Shown piece after piece: positions 8,688-17,474 of a DNA stretch of 56,966 nucleotides; position 1 is the stretch's first letter, and each line of letters starts with the position of its first letter. The DNA lies in contig JAEXZY010000046.1 in NCBI GenBank assembly GCA_023404955.1, forward strand, positions 1 through 56,966, given 5' to 3'. A program made the position numbers and the translations under genes. The notes below the pieces were generated by a model. It had not been told where the DNA came from. It did not search any database and was given only the letters and a program-made list of their open reading frames with translations. Origin of the DNA: Actinomycetes bacterium. GTDB lineage: Bacteria; Actinomycetota; Actinomycetes; Mycobacteriales; Mycobacteriaceae.

Positions 8688-10009
8688 GCCCTCACCAACT
8701 TCAGGTTGCAGTCGTCGGCACTGAACCGCACCGGGTGACGGAGGACCTCGCGGGCGGCGCGCCGACCCGAGCGAACAGCGCCTTCGAGGGTGTCGCAGAA
8801 CATCTCGTCGGTGTGCGCACCGGCGAAATGCACTCGTCGCTCCGCGGCAGCCAGCAGCGCGACGTGGCTGCCCCGCAGCGCGATCGGCGGCGCCCCGCCC
8901 ATTCCGAGGAAGCGCTCGTCGGCGCTCCAGTTCTTGACGCAGCCACCGAGACGGGTCAGACCGTGGCCGACGATGGTCTCCAGCAGTACGTCCAACTTCT
9001 GGAGTGCGGCGTCCCCCTGCTCGACCTGCGCCCGCGCGGTGCCGCAGACGAGTGCACGCACAACGGCGGAACCCGAGGTGTCTGCGCCGCTGAGCCAGGC
9101 GCGGCTGATCGGGCCGTCGGTGCAGACGCCGTGCGTCAGGGCCTCGCGCAGCGCGGCACCGTCTCGGTACTGCGCGACCACGGTGCTGCCCTGTGACCGC
9201 GGCGTCGAGGCGGCCGCCAGCAGCGTGGCCGGCGGCAGCGGCGGGTCGAACCCGATGGCTCCCAACACGAACGGCGACACTGCCACCACCGCCTGCTTCG
9301 CCGACAGCGTCTGCCCGTCGCCGAGCGTCACGGTGATGCGACCGCGACGCTGACGGATCACCGTGACCGACGCGTTGAGGTGCACGTCTTCGTCACGGGC
9401 CAGCGCGTCGGTGAGGCGCTGCGTGCCGCCGCGGATCGTCCGTCGTGCACCGGCGCTGTCCTCGATGAGCGCGCGTGCATCGGCCTGCGCCGGATCACGC
9501 TGTGCCAGAGCACGAGTCGCCGTGGCGAGCACGGTCCGGGCCTCGTCGGACAGTGCTGCCCGCCGCAACCACTGGGCGACGGTTTCGTGCGCGGCGGGTG
9601 GGAGTCCGCGCAGGGCCGTCGCCGCCTCCCGTCGAATCGACGCGACACGAGCCCTGGCCATGACGTGTCCCCCCACGACCACGGTGTCGGAATCGAGGAG
9701 ACTGTCGATCGCCGTCATCGGTGCGTCGTCGCACGGAGTCGGTTCGGACAGTTCGACGCCGAGTTCTGCGCAGAGCGCCGTGACAGCAGCATCGCTCGCG
9801 CTGATCGTCTCGGCGCCGAGCTCACCGTACTGTCCGGCGTCCAATCCCTCTGTGCGCGTGTGGATTCTGCCGCCCGGGCGGTCACCCGCCTCCAGGACCA
9901 CGGTGCGCATGCCCGCGCGCCCCAGCATGTGGGCCGTGGTCAGACCGGCAAGGCCGGCGCCGACCACGATGACGGGTTCGGTGTCGACATCGCGCAACAC
10001 GCCGCTCAT
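8684..10009 (-). CDS. Flavin-containing amine oxidase (second of tandem pair)
   Basis: 441 aa from ATG 10009, which overlaps the upstream stop as ATGA; GTG 10027 would add six residues. FAD motif VVGAGLAGLTTAHMLGRAG, then EAGDRPGGRIHT, and C-terminal HFAGAHTDEMFCDTLEGAVRSGRRAA. It is similar in plan to the adjacent 421-aa oxidase but clearly diverged, so the pair are old paralogues or a heteromer. The canonical GEHT is GAHT here. Expected product chemistry is amine oxidation in the cytoplasm. Confidence 0.92.
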   Translation of the reverse strand: MSGVLRDVDTEPVIVVGAGLAGLTTAHMLGRAGMRTVVLEAGDRPGGRIHTRTEGLDAGQYGELGAETISASDAAVTALCAELGVELSEPTPCDDAPMTAIDSLLDSDTVVVGGHVMARARVASIRREAATALRGLPPAAHETVAQWLRRAALSDEARTVLATATRALAQRDPAQADARALIEDSAGARRTIRGGTQRLTDALARDEDVHLNASVTVIRQRRGRITVTLGDGQTLSAKQAVVAVSPFVLGAIGFDPPLPPATLLAAASTPRSQGSTVVAQYRDGAALREALTHGVCTDGPISRAWLSGADTSGSAVVRALVCGTARAQVEQGDAALQKLDVLLETIVGHGLTRLGGCVKNWSADERFLGMGGAPPIALRGSHVALLAAAERRVHFAGAHTDEMFCDTLEGAVRSGRRAAREVLRHPVRFSADDCNLKLVRA

Positions 10010-10863
10010 GACAGGCTCGTCCCCCACATCGTGTCCAGCAGCCGAGCCGCGTTACCGCGGAGGTACTTGGCGAGGGACTCCTCACTGAGGCCCAGCAGTG
10101 ACGCCTCTGTGAGGAGCCGGTCGTGACGCATCATCGGCCAGTCGCTGGCTAGCAGCACCTGATCGGACACCATCGTGTTCATCCAGTGCGCCACCGGCTC
10201 CCATCCGCCTGCGGACCCGACCATGCGCTTCGGCGCGATGGCGCCGAAGTCGACGTACACGTTGGGGTGCTTCCACAAAACCGCGAGCATCTCGGTCACC
10301 CAGGGCCACCCACCGTGATTGGCCACCAGCAACAGATCCGGGTAGTTGCAGGCGAGGTTGCACAACCCGAGCGGGCGGCCGTATTCGATCGACCCGGTGG
10401 GGCTGAAGTTGACCCCGGTGTGGACGGTCACCGGGTGCCCGTTGGCCTGGCAGTACGCGAAGAGTTCGGCGCAGCGAGGATCAGTCATCGCCATCTTGAG
10501 GAACCCGGGCTGGAAGTTCCAGCCCCGTAGACCCAGCTCGTCGTGCGCGTGGCGCAGGATCTCCAGCGCGTTCGGCAGCCGCGGGTCCGTCGTCGCGATC
10601 CCAGCGACCAGCCGGTCAGGATGGGTTCGCACGGCGTGGGCGACGAGCTCGTTCACCGCGACGGGATCGTCGTCCTCCCACTCGGCCTGCATCACCGCTT
10701 GACCGTCGTGCATCTGGAGGGCGTGGATCAACGTCGAGATCCCACGATCGGCCGCGAACGTCGACTTGTAGACGCGGGCGTAGTGCTCGTCGCGAGCGGG
10801 AACCTCGATGCTGTCCTCGATGCCGGCGGGTCGAACTCTGAAGTCGATGAACGACGAACTCAC
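10006..10863 (-). CDS. Amidohydrolase family protein (Amidohydro_2)
   Basis: 285 aa. Conserved family motifs VTVHTG, LVANHGGWPWV and LLASDWP are visible. The N-terminal metal-binding HxH, expected after the first strand, is replaced by FRVRP (residues 8-12), so metal binding may be altered. GTG start with AGAGGA 7 nt upstream. It heads the tightly coupled set amidohydrolase - amine oxidase - amine oxidase - acyl-CoA synthetase. The likely job is hydrolysis or decarboxylation of a pathway intermediate; the substrate is unknown. Confidence 0.87.
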   Translation of the reverse strand: MSSSFIDFRVRPAGIEDSIEVPARDEHYARVYKSTFAADRGISTLIHALQMHDGQAVMQAEWEDDDPVAVNELVAHAVRTHPDRLVAGIATTDPRLPNALEILRHAHDELGLRGWNFQPGFLKMAMTDPRCAELFAYCQANGHPVTVHTGVNFSPTGSIEYGRPLGLCNLACNYPDLLLVANHGGWPWVTEMLAVLWKHPNVYVDFGAIAPKRMVGSAGGWEPVAHWMNTMVSDQVLLASDWPMMRHDRLLTEASLLGLSEESLAKYLRGNAARLLDTMWGTSLS

Positions 10864-10994
10864 GGTTATTCCTCTGAAGTGGTTGTACTCGAACGGATTC
10901 GACGTCGGTGGCTACAGCGTCGAGGCGACTATGGGCCCCGCCCTGCCCCTCCGGTGACCTCGCGCGCAGAACTACCCCCGACCGGGGGAAGGGC

Positions 10995-12452
10995 CTACTG
11001 GCGGCCGATGCGCGCGTAGGCAGCGGGGCGCCTGCGCTTGAGGACCAGCGCCCAGCACACGCCCAGCGTCAGCGCGCCAACCAGCGACACGAACATCAAG
11101 GTGATCGCCCACGGGCCGCCGGTCACGAGCATTTCGATGTGCTGGGTCGCCAGGAACAGCGTGCCGCCCAGCCCCAGCAGCGCGAGCACCGGCGCCACCA
11201 CCCGGTGCCATACGGTTGTGCCGCGCGGCTTGTCGCGTCGCATGAACACAATCACCGCGAGCGTGGTGAGGATGAGCAGCGAGACGAATGCGTAACCGAA
11301 CGCACCCGAGAACGGCGCGTACACCAGCAGGGGGTCGGCGTTGTTGACGATCAGCAGCATCATGGCGACCAGTACCACGCCGGACAGCACCAGCGAAGCC
11401 CGATGCGGCGAGCCGTGCTTGGCATGCGTCGCGCCCAACCGCGGCGAGATGATGCCGTCGACGCCGAGGTTGAACAGATAGCGGGACAGCACGTTGTGCA
11501 GAGCCAGTGCCGAGGCGAATCCGCTGGTGCACAGCAGCACGGTGACGATGTCGAGAGCGGTCTTGCCGGCGAACTGCTCGACCGTCGCCATGACGGCGCC
11601 GCTGGGATCGGCCGATGTCGCGGCTACCGCCTTGGCGGCGCCGAGAGCCTGGATGATCGCCCAGCAGGAGAAGGCGTAGCCGGTGGCGATGAACGCGATG
11701 AAGCCGAACGACGCACGCCGGATCGTGGTGTCGGGGTTCTTGACCTCGTCGCGGAAAATCACCGTGGACTCGAAACCCGTGAAGCACAGCATCGCGAACA
11801 GCAAGCCGATCCCGACGTCTCCGGAGAACACGTTGTGCGGGAGAAAAGAGTCGGCCGACAGTCCGCTCGCTCCACCGCGGAAGACGACGGCCGCGTTGTA
11901 GACGACGATCATCACCGCCTCGAGCGACATGCAGACCGTCAGTGTGCGGGCAGAGAACTCCAAGTTGAAGTACCCGAGCACGGACACCACGACGAACATT
12001 CCGAGCGTCCACACCCACCAGCTGACGTCCGGGCCGCCCAGGGTGTCCCGCAGGAAGGCCTGGAAGAACGTGCCCTCCAGCGGATAGCTCCCGACGTAGA
12101 GGACGGCATAGCCGAGAATCGCCACCAACGCGGCCCCCAACCCCATCTCGCGTCCGAGACCTCTGGTGACGAACGAGTAGAACCCGCCCGGGTTGTCGAC
12201 GTGGCGCGACATCTTGACGAAGCCGACCGCGAACAGGGCGACGATGACCCCTGCCGCCAGATACATGACCGGCGCGCCGAGCCCGTTCCCGTAGCCGATC
12301 ACGACGGGCAGGAATGCGACGACCGCGATGATCGGGCCGTTGAAGGCCAGCACGGTGAACAGCAGCTTGAAGGTGTTCATGTCACCGCGCAGACGGTGGC
12401 CGCCGTGCGCGTTCGTCGATACCGCCTGGTGTGGGGGGTCAGCTACGGTCAT
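10995..12452 (-). CDS. APC superfamily amino acid/amine permease
   Basis: 485 aa with about 12 hydrophobic segments. The loop FRDEVKNPDTTIRRASFGFIAF is the APC-family signature (acidic residue plus NPD/DP before a TM helix). Inner-membrane importer of an amino acid or amine, probably proton-coupled. Start at ATG 12452 is preferred: GAGGA lies 9 nt upstream, whereas ATG 12461 would sit directly on that site. It ends 131 nt before the amidohydrolase start, in the same direction, and a CRP-like site lies about 90 bp upstream. Confidence 0.92.
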   Translation of the reverse strand: MTVADPPHQAVSTNAHGGHRLRGDMNTFKLLFTVLAFNGPIIAVVAFLPVVIGYGNGLGAPVMYLAAGVIVALFAVGFVKMSRHVDNPGGFYSFVTRGLGREMGLGAALVAILGYAVLYVGSYPLEGTFFQAFLRDTLGGPDVSWWVWTLGMFVVVSVLGYFNLEFSARTLTVCMSLEAVMIVVYNAAVVFRGGASGLSADSFLPHNVFSGDVGIGLLFAMLCFTGFESTVIFRDEVKNPDTTIRRASFGFIAFIATGYAFSCWAIIQALGAAKAVAATSADPSGAVMATVEQFAGKTALDIVTVLLCTSGFASALALHNVLSRYLFNLGVDGIISPRLGATHAKHGSPHRASLVLSGVVLVAMMLLIVNNADPLLVYAPFSGAFGYAFVSLLILTTLAVIVFMRRDKPRGTTVWHRVVAPVLALLGLGGTLFLATQHIEMLVTGGPWAITLMFVSLVGALTLGVCWALVLKRRRPAAYARIGRQ

Positions 12453-12534
12453 GGCTCTCATTCCTCGATCCGGGTCGGCCGCCGGGTGCCGCACGGATCG
12501 ACCGTGCACACCGGCGGGAACCCAGATTTTGTGC

Positions 12535-12550
12535 TGTGGCCAGTGTCACA
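12535..12550. promoter_or_regulatory. Candidate CRP-family operator
   Basis: TGTGG-N6-TCACA matches nine of the ten fixed positions of the CRP consensus TGTGA-N6-TCACA, which mycobacterial CRP (Rv3676 type) also recognises. Its centre is about 90 bp upstream of the permease start on the minus strand, compatible with control of that catabolic gene by cAMP-CRP. This is an inference from sequence; no clear -10 box was placed relative to it. Confidence 0.5.
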
Positions 12551-12641
12551 TGCTCGGCCATGACGCAAAGCACACCCGACTGGGGGATGCGGGAACCACG
12601 AAGGTGCACAGCCATTTCCGACGCGTCCTGCACCGGTGTGG

Positions 12642-13007
12642 CTAGCTCTTGCGCTTCATCGGCTGCAGGTACTCGTACCACCGCACGACCATCCCGTCCC
12701 GGCACTCCACGATCGTGCAGTTGCGCAGACGAACGGTGGATCCGTCGAGCAGCGTCACCACTTCGTCGAGTTCCACCGCCGCTCGGTCGCCGTCACCGAT
12801 CGAGCCGAGGACCACATACTCCACAGCAGCGAACTCCGTACCGCAGATGGTTCCGAGGTATTCGGCCACTGCCGGGCCCTGCACCGTCCCGCTGACGTAG
12901 GGCTCGTACATCGTCGCGTCGGTGGCGAACAATTGCCGCATCGTCACGACGTCGGCGCTCGCCTGCGCTTTCTTGACCGCTAGGAACAGGTCATACGCGC
13001 TCCCCAT
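12642..13007 (-). CDS. SnoaL-like nuclear transport factor 2 fold protein
   Basis: 121 aa, the size of the NTF2/SnoaL superfamily. Features are the N-terminal helix with DVVTMRQLFATDATMYEP, then EYVVLGSIGDGDRAAVELDEVVTLLDGSTVRLRNCTIVECRDGMVVRWYEYLQPM, the usual strand-rich ligand-cavity end. The ATG shares one base with the stop of the upstream paralogue (TGATG), so the two are coupled. Such proteins may be small isomerases, hydrolases or binding proteins; the function is not assignable. Confidence 0.85.
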   Translation of the reverse strand: MGSAYDLFLAVKKAQASADVVTMRQLFATDATMYEPYVSGTVQGPAVAEYLGTICGTEFAAVEYVVLGSIGDGDRAAVELDEVVTLLDGSTVRLRNCTIVECRDGMVVRWYEYLQPMKRKS

Positions 13008-13399
13008 CACGGCTTCCGGTTCTTCAGCGGCTGGATGTAGTCCCACAGCCGACTCAATCGTCCGTCGGTCAGCGTCACCCAGGTGGTCCCCTCGACGGTC
13101 GCGGACCGATCTCCGGTGTGGATCGTCTGCCTCCATTCGACAGCGCCAGTATCGACGTCGGCGAGAGCGCCCACGACCGCAATCGAGGACCGGTCGAAAT
13201 CCCGCCCCAGCATGCCGCCAAGATGCTCGGCGATCGCAACGGAACCGCGTAGTGTCCCGACGAACGTGTCGTACCACAGCGCGTCTTCGGTGAAGCAGTT
13301 CAACGCGAGCACGCGGTCGCCGGACAGCATGCTGTCCATCGCGCGCTTCCATGCCTGCAGAACGGGACTCTCGGGGGCGAACCAATCGATGTGGGACAT
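13007..13399 (-). CDS. SnoaL-like nuclear transport factor 2 fold protein
   Basis: 130 aa from ATG 13399. It shares the ending plan of its neighbour (DGRLSRLWDYIQPLKNRKP against DGMVVRWYEYLQPMKRKS), so the two are tandem duplicates. Start choice is uncertain: no good Shine-Dalgarno precedes 13399, and ATG 13444 or TTG 13459 would give longer forms without homology. The 170 nt between this gene and RidA upstream may hold a promoter. Tandem NTF2-fold pairs can form heterodimers, which is possible here but not shown. Confidence 0.82.
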   Translation of the reverse strand: MSHIDWFAPESPVLQAWKRAMDSMLSGDRVLALNCFTEDALWYDTFVGTLRGSVAIAEHLGGMLGRDFDRSSIAVVGALADVDTGAVEWRQTIHTGDRSATVEGTTWVTLTDGRLSRLWDYIQPLKNRKP

Positions 13400-13569
13400 G
13401 GAGACAGGATCGGGTGCGTCGCAGCGTTCTTCCCGGCCGCGCATAAGATCTCGACCCAACCGGGGGAGCTCCTTCTCGGCATCGTCTCCCCACCGAGCGG
13501 GGTCAGCACCCCACCGTCAAGTGGAACGACAGCCGGTCCGCGTCCCAAACGATGTCGAATGCGCCGCTG

Positions 13570-13983
13570 TTACCCCCACCCGCCACGTCGCCAGCACACC
13601 CAGTCAATCTCGACGCGGGCATCGACCGCCAAGCCGGTCACCCCGACGCATGTCCGGGACGGCAACCGGTCCGGAAACCAGGCGGCATACGCAGCGTTGA
13701 ACGCCTGGTATTCAGACCAGTCGGTGAGATACGCCCGCACCGAGATCACGTCGGCCAGTTCCCCACCGCACAGCTGCGTCACCCGCAGCAGATTGGCCAG
13801 CACCTGATCGGTCTGGCCGGCGATGTCCTGACTGACCACCGACCCACTGGTGTCGGTGGGCATTTGGCCCGTCACGTACAACGTTTCGCCGGCGGCGGTG
13901 GCGTGCACAAATGGGGCCACTGACGGCGGCACTCCGTCGGCGGGTGTGAATGTGAAGGGACGAATCCCGCCCGGGACCGTCAC
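13570..13983 (-). CDS. RidA/YjgF family protein (imine/enamine deaminase)
   Basis: 137 aa. Motifs VTGQMPTDTSG, IAGQTDQVLANL and the C-terminal SRTCVGVTGLAVDARVEID are those of the RidA superfamily, with the substrate-binding Arg in the SRTCVGV segment. RidA proteins hydrolyse reactive imines and enamines, which suits a locus with flavin amine oxidases. GTG 13983 is chosen because it overlaps the stop of the upstream acetamidase remnant (GTGA) and has GGGGGAG 8 nt before it; ATG 13998 is possible. Confidence 0.9.
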   Translation of the reverse strand: MTVPGGIRPFTFTPADGVPPSVAPFVHATAAGETLYVTGQMPTDTSGSVVSQDIAGQTDQVLANLLRVTQLCGGELADVISVRAYLTDWSEYQAFNAAYAAWFPDRLPSRTCVGVTGLAVDARVEIDWVCWRRGGWG

Positions 13984-14661
13984 GCCGCGCTCCCCCATGT
14001 GCCGGTGAAGGACCGTTTGTCGATGCGCGCATGCACGCCGAGGCGTTGAGCGACCACTTGAGTGACGGTGAAGTCCACCGCCACGGACAGGTATGAGTAC
14101 GCGTCGGCGAGAGAGAGGCCGTAGAGCCGCTGCAGGAGATCGAGGGCGCGGACCGCCGCCGCACGCATCGCGCCGTCGAGGCTGTCGCCGAAGCCGTGGA
14201 CCAGTAGCTCAGTCGGCGTCTCTAGCACTGGCACCGTGAACGGCAGGTCGCGACGCACGGTCAGGCGCAATAGCCCGTTCAACGACGCCTCCAATGCCGT
14301 GCCGCTGATCTCCGTCGCCCTGGGATACGTGTGGGTCACCGATCGACAGTAAGGCGCCGGCGACGTGGACGGGGTAATACATCCGGCCGCCGACGCCAAT
14401 TCGCCAATTGTCGATGGTCCTTCCGTGGTCGCCGGGCGGCACCGAGGACATGCGCCCGGCAGTTCCCGGTGCCGCCCCCATCGTGCCGAAGTGCGGTCGC
14501 AGCGCAACACTGACTCCCGGCAGCGCCCGTTCTCGCGTGACGCTTGTCGGTTCGACGACCGTTCCCGGTTGGTCGGCGAGTGCCGTCGTGGTCCAGTCGT
14601 CGCCGAAAAGTGCCCGTCCTCGCAGCGCGGGTGTGTCGAGTTCGTAGACACCTCGGGTCAC
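13980..14661 (-). pseudogene. Acetamidase/formamidase family remnant, frameshifted and N-truncated
   Basis: The first part (14661 to about 14315) reads RPHFGTMGAAP, VPPGDHGRTIDNWRIG and YYPVHVAGALLSIGDPHVSQGDGD, clear acetamidase/formamidase motifs. The family continuation EISGTALEASLNGLLRLTVRRD and LLETPTELLVHGFGDSLDGAM is found only in another frame, ending at the stop at 13980. The shift lies near 14311-14315, as if two bases were lost (or one gained) inside the GDGE motif. About the first 100-150 residues of the family are also missing, since the upstream LLM gene stops at 14707. The usual GGN-DN motif is degraded to GRTIDN. Decay, or a sequencing error on top of truncation, is likely. 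Confidence 0.85.
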
Positions 14662-14706
14662 TTCGGGTGCGGTCGCTCGGTGGTGATGACGACAACTGCC
14701 TCGGTG

Positions 14707-15564
14707 TCAGTGTGCGGGTCGGTGCTCGGCCAGAGTCCGGAAGGCCTCTACCGGCGAGGCGGTGAGGTCCTGGGTCAGCACCTGGATGCCGACGTGGTCT
14801 GCGCCCGCTGAGAAGTGCTTCTCGATGTCGGCGTAGACGGTCTCCGGGGAACCGTGCGCAACCAAAGCATCGATGAGTGCGTCGCTGCCAGGACGGTCGA
14901 TATCGGCCTGAGTGAACCCGTGCCGCAGCAGGTTGTCGGTGTAATTGCGCAGGCCGAGGTAGGGGTCATCCACCAGAGACCGGCCGATCTTCCGCGCCTG
15001 ATCGGGGTCCTCGCACAGCACGACCTTGTGCTCGGGGGCCAGGAAGACATTGTTGCCCAACACTTCTCGTGCGTAGCGCGTATGCGCGGGGACGGTGAGA
15101 TAGGGGTGTGCCCCCAGCGTCTTGTCGCCGGCGAGCGTAAGCGTTCTCTTGCCCAGTGCGGCGATGACGATCGCCTCGGCCGGCACGCCGCCCGCCAGTA
15201 GCGCATCGACGAAGTTGGTCATCCGTGCGAACGGCCGCTCGTAGGTGTCTCGGCTTTCGGGGTGGCCGAGACCGATGCCCAGCAGCAACCGGGGCCCGTG
15301 GCGGTTGACGATCCGGTGATAGTGACGGGCGATGTTACGGGGGTCGTCATTCCACATGTTGATGATCGCCGTCGCGATGATCGCAGTTTTCGTCGCGGCA
15401 ATCATCTGCTCGAGCAGCGCCATGTCACCTACGGGGTCTGCACCGATTCCCACCCAGATCGTCTGATAACCCAGCTCTTCGAGAGCAGGGGCGTATTCGA
15501 TCCGGGCGGCATCGCCATGCGCGGGGTTGAGCCAGGCGCCGTACTTGCCGAACTGCTCGTACAC
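14707..15564 (-). CDS. LLM class (F420-dependent type) oxidoreductase
   Basis: 285 aa TIM-barrel protein of the bacterial luciferase-like family. Typical stretches are LEELGYQTIWVGIGADP, IIATAIINMWNDDPRNIARHYHRI and PRLLLGIGLGHPES. In mycobacteria this subfamily (TIGR03620-like) generally uses F420. GTG start with AAGGAG 9 nt upstream. It is first in the minus-strand catabolic block and divergent from the GMC oxidoreductase. The substrate is unknown. Confidence 0.9.
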   Translation of the reverse strand: MYEQFGKYGAWLNPAHGDAARIEYAPALEELGYQTIWVGIGADPVGDMALLEQMIAATKTAIIATAIINMWNDDPRNIARHYHRIVNRHGPRLLLGIGLGHPESRDTYERPFARMTNFVDALLAGGVPAEAIVIAALGKRTLTLAGDKTLGAHPYLTVPAHTRYAREVLGNNVFLAPEHKVVLCEDPDQARKIGRSLVDDPYLGLRNYTDNLLRHGFTQADIDRPGSDALIDALVAHGSPETVYADIEKHFSAGADHVGIQVLTQDLTASPVEAFRTLAEHRPAH

Positions 15565-15635
15565 GTCAGTCGTCTCCTTCAGAATCCCACGGGTGGGACC
15601 GTGATGATCTCGGTACGGACGTCATCGTGCGGGCT

Positions 15636-15645
15636 CCCCTAGGGG
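15636..15645. promoter_or_regulatory. Perfect palindrome in divergent promoter region
   Basis: CCCCTAGGGG, a perfect 10-bp palindrome, lies at the centre of the 140-nt region between the divergent LLM (15564) and GMC (15705) genes. It could be an operator for both genes, an inference from symmetry and position only. Confidence 0.3.
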
Positions 15646-15704
15646 CAAGGTCAACATCGCCATCGCGCACACTGGGACGCGCAACGGAGCGCAATGGAGG
15701 AACG

Positions 15705-17402
15705 GTGCCGGAAACCAACCCTGTGGCCGAGTTCGACTACGTCGTCGTGGGAGCAGGCAGCGCGGGTTGTCTGCTCGCCAATCGGCTCAGCGCCAACCCC
15801 GATCACCGAGTACTCCTGATCGAGGCCGGCGGCAAGGACGACTGGTTCTGGATCAAGGTCCCGGTGGGATATCTCTACACGATCGCCAACCCCCGTACCG
15901 ACTGGTGCTTCACCACTGAGCCCGACCCAGGTCTGGCCGGCCGCAGCATCATCTACGCGCGCGGCCGCGTCATCGGCGGCTGCTCGTCGATCAACGCGAT
16001 GATCCACATGCGCGGCCAGGCCAGCGATTACGAACTGTGGGCGCAGGCCACCGGCGACGAGCGGTGGCTGTGGGGCGGTCCAGACGACTGCGGTGAAACA
16101 CTCCAGATCTACAAGCAGCTGGAACGCTACTTCGGCGGAGCCGACGAGTGGCATGGCGCAGCAGGTGAGATCCGCGTCGAGCGGCCACGTGTGCGCTGGA
16201 AGATCCTGGACGGCTGGCAGGCCGCCGCGGCCGAATCGGGCATCGAGCCGATCGCCGAGTTCAATCGTGGCGACAATTCCGGCAGCGCGTACTTCCACGT
16301 CAATCAAAAGCGCGGCCGGCGGTGGTCGATGGCGGATGCATTCCTGCACCCCGTGACGCACCGGCCGAATCTGACCGTCTACACAGAGACCCAGGCGCTC
16401 CGCGTGCTGATGGATGACCAGGTCCCTGACGATCAGCGTCACGGTGCGTGGACGACCGCGCAGCACCGCGCCACCGGTCTGCGCCTGCTCAGAGATGGCC
16501 GCATCGTCGACGTCCGTGCCCGCCGCGAGGTGATCCTCAGTGCCGGGGCCATCGGTTCGCCTCACTTGATGCAGGTCTCGGGTCTGGGCCCGGCCGAGCT
16601 GCTCGCCAGGCACGGCGTGCCGGTCGCTGTCGATCTACCCGGGGTCGGCGAGAACCTGCAGGACCATCTGCAGATTCGCTCCGTCTATCGCGTCCAGAAG
16701 GCCCGCACGGTCAACACGTTGTACCGGAACTGGATCACCCGGGCGGGCATGGGAATTCAGTACCTGCTCTTCCGATCAGGACCCCTGACGATGCCGCCGT
16801 CCACGCTGGGCGCGTTCGCCAAAAGCGATCCCGAGCTGGCCAGCCCCGATCTGGAGTGGCACGTGCAGCCACTGTCGCTGCCGAAGTTCGGCGAACCCCT
16901 GCACCCCTACGGCGCCATCACTCCCTCGGTCTGCAACCTGCGGCCCACCTCGCGTGGCCATGTGCGTCTGGCCGATGCTGATCCGCTGATCCACCCGACG
17001 ATCTCCTGCAACTACCTGTCCACCGACGCCGACCGTGACATCGCCGTGCGCGGACTGCGGATGACCCGGCAGATCATGGCGTCACCGGTCCTCGCCCGCT
17101 ACAGTCCGAAGGAGATACTTCCGGGTCCCCAAGTGGTCAGTGACGACGACCTGCAAGCGGCGGCACAGGAATTGGGCACCACCATCTTCCACCCGGTGGG
17201 CACCTGCGCGATGGGCGCGTTCGATGTACGCGGTGTGCCGCGGTCGGCTGACACGGTCCTCGACACCGACTGTCGCGTCCACCGCGTCGCCGGCCTTCGG
17301 GTCATCGATGCATCGGCGATGCCGACGATCACGTCCGGGAACACCAACGCCCCGGTGATGCTGATCGCCGAGCGTGCGGCGCGGGCGATCCTGAATCAAT
17401 AG
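15705..17402 (+). CDS. GMC family oxidoreductase (choline dehydrogenase-like)
   Basis: 565 aa. FAD site VVVGAGSAGCLLANRLS, then GGCSSINAMIHMRG (GMC signature 1), LSAGAIGSPHLMQVSGLGP (signature 2) and the catalytic-His region FHPVGTCAMG near the C-terminus. It should oxidise an alcohol to an aldehyde or acid with FAD. GTG 15705 is chosen for GGAGGAAC just upstream; the longer frame from 15627 has no family similarity. Divergent from the catabolic block. Confidence 0.93.
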   Translation: MPETNPVAEFDYVVVGAGSAGCLLANRLSANPDHRVLLIEAGGKDDWFWIKVPVGYLYTIANPRTDWCFTTEPDPGLAGRSIIYARGRVIGGCSSINAMIHMRGQASDYELWAQATGDERWLWGGPDDCGETLQIYKQLERYFGGADEWHGAAGEIRVERPRVRWKILDGWQAAAAESGIEPIAEFNRGDNSGSAYFHVNQKRGRRWSMADAFLHPVTHRPNLTVYTETQALRVLMDDQVPDDQRHGAWTTAQHRATGLRLLRDGRIVDVRARREVILSAGAIGSPHLMQVSGLGPAELLARHGVPVAVDLPGVGENLQDHLQIRSVYRVQKARTVNTLYRNWITRAGMGIQYLLFRSGPLTMPPSTLGAFAKSDPELASPDLEWHVQPLSLPKFGEPLHPYGAITPSVCNLRPTSRGHVRLADADPLIHPTISCNYLSTDADRDIAVRGLRMTRQIMASPVLARYSPKEILPGPQVVSDDDLQAAAQELGTTIFHPVGTCAMGAFDVRGVPRSADTVLDTDCRVHRVAGLRVIDASAMPTITSGNTNAPVMLIAERAARAILNQ

Positions 17403-17474
17403 CGGCACAAGGGCTTCGGTCCGCATCATTGGTTGCGAGACCTCGTCGGCCGGTGTGCCTGGTGCACGCGTCGT

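Noticed and set aside
10908..12563. 551-codon plus-strand frame across the APC permease
   Set aside because: Composition is Arg/Gln/Glu/His-rich without a domain; the minus-strand permease with 12 helices is the real gene.
13444..13459. Longer start (ATG 13444 or TTG 13459) for the SnoaL-like gene
   Set aside because: The added residues have no similarity to the fold and no better ribosome site; kept as an alternative only.
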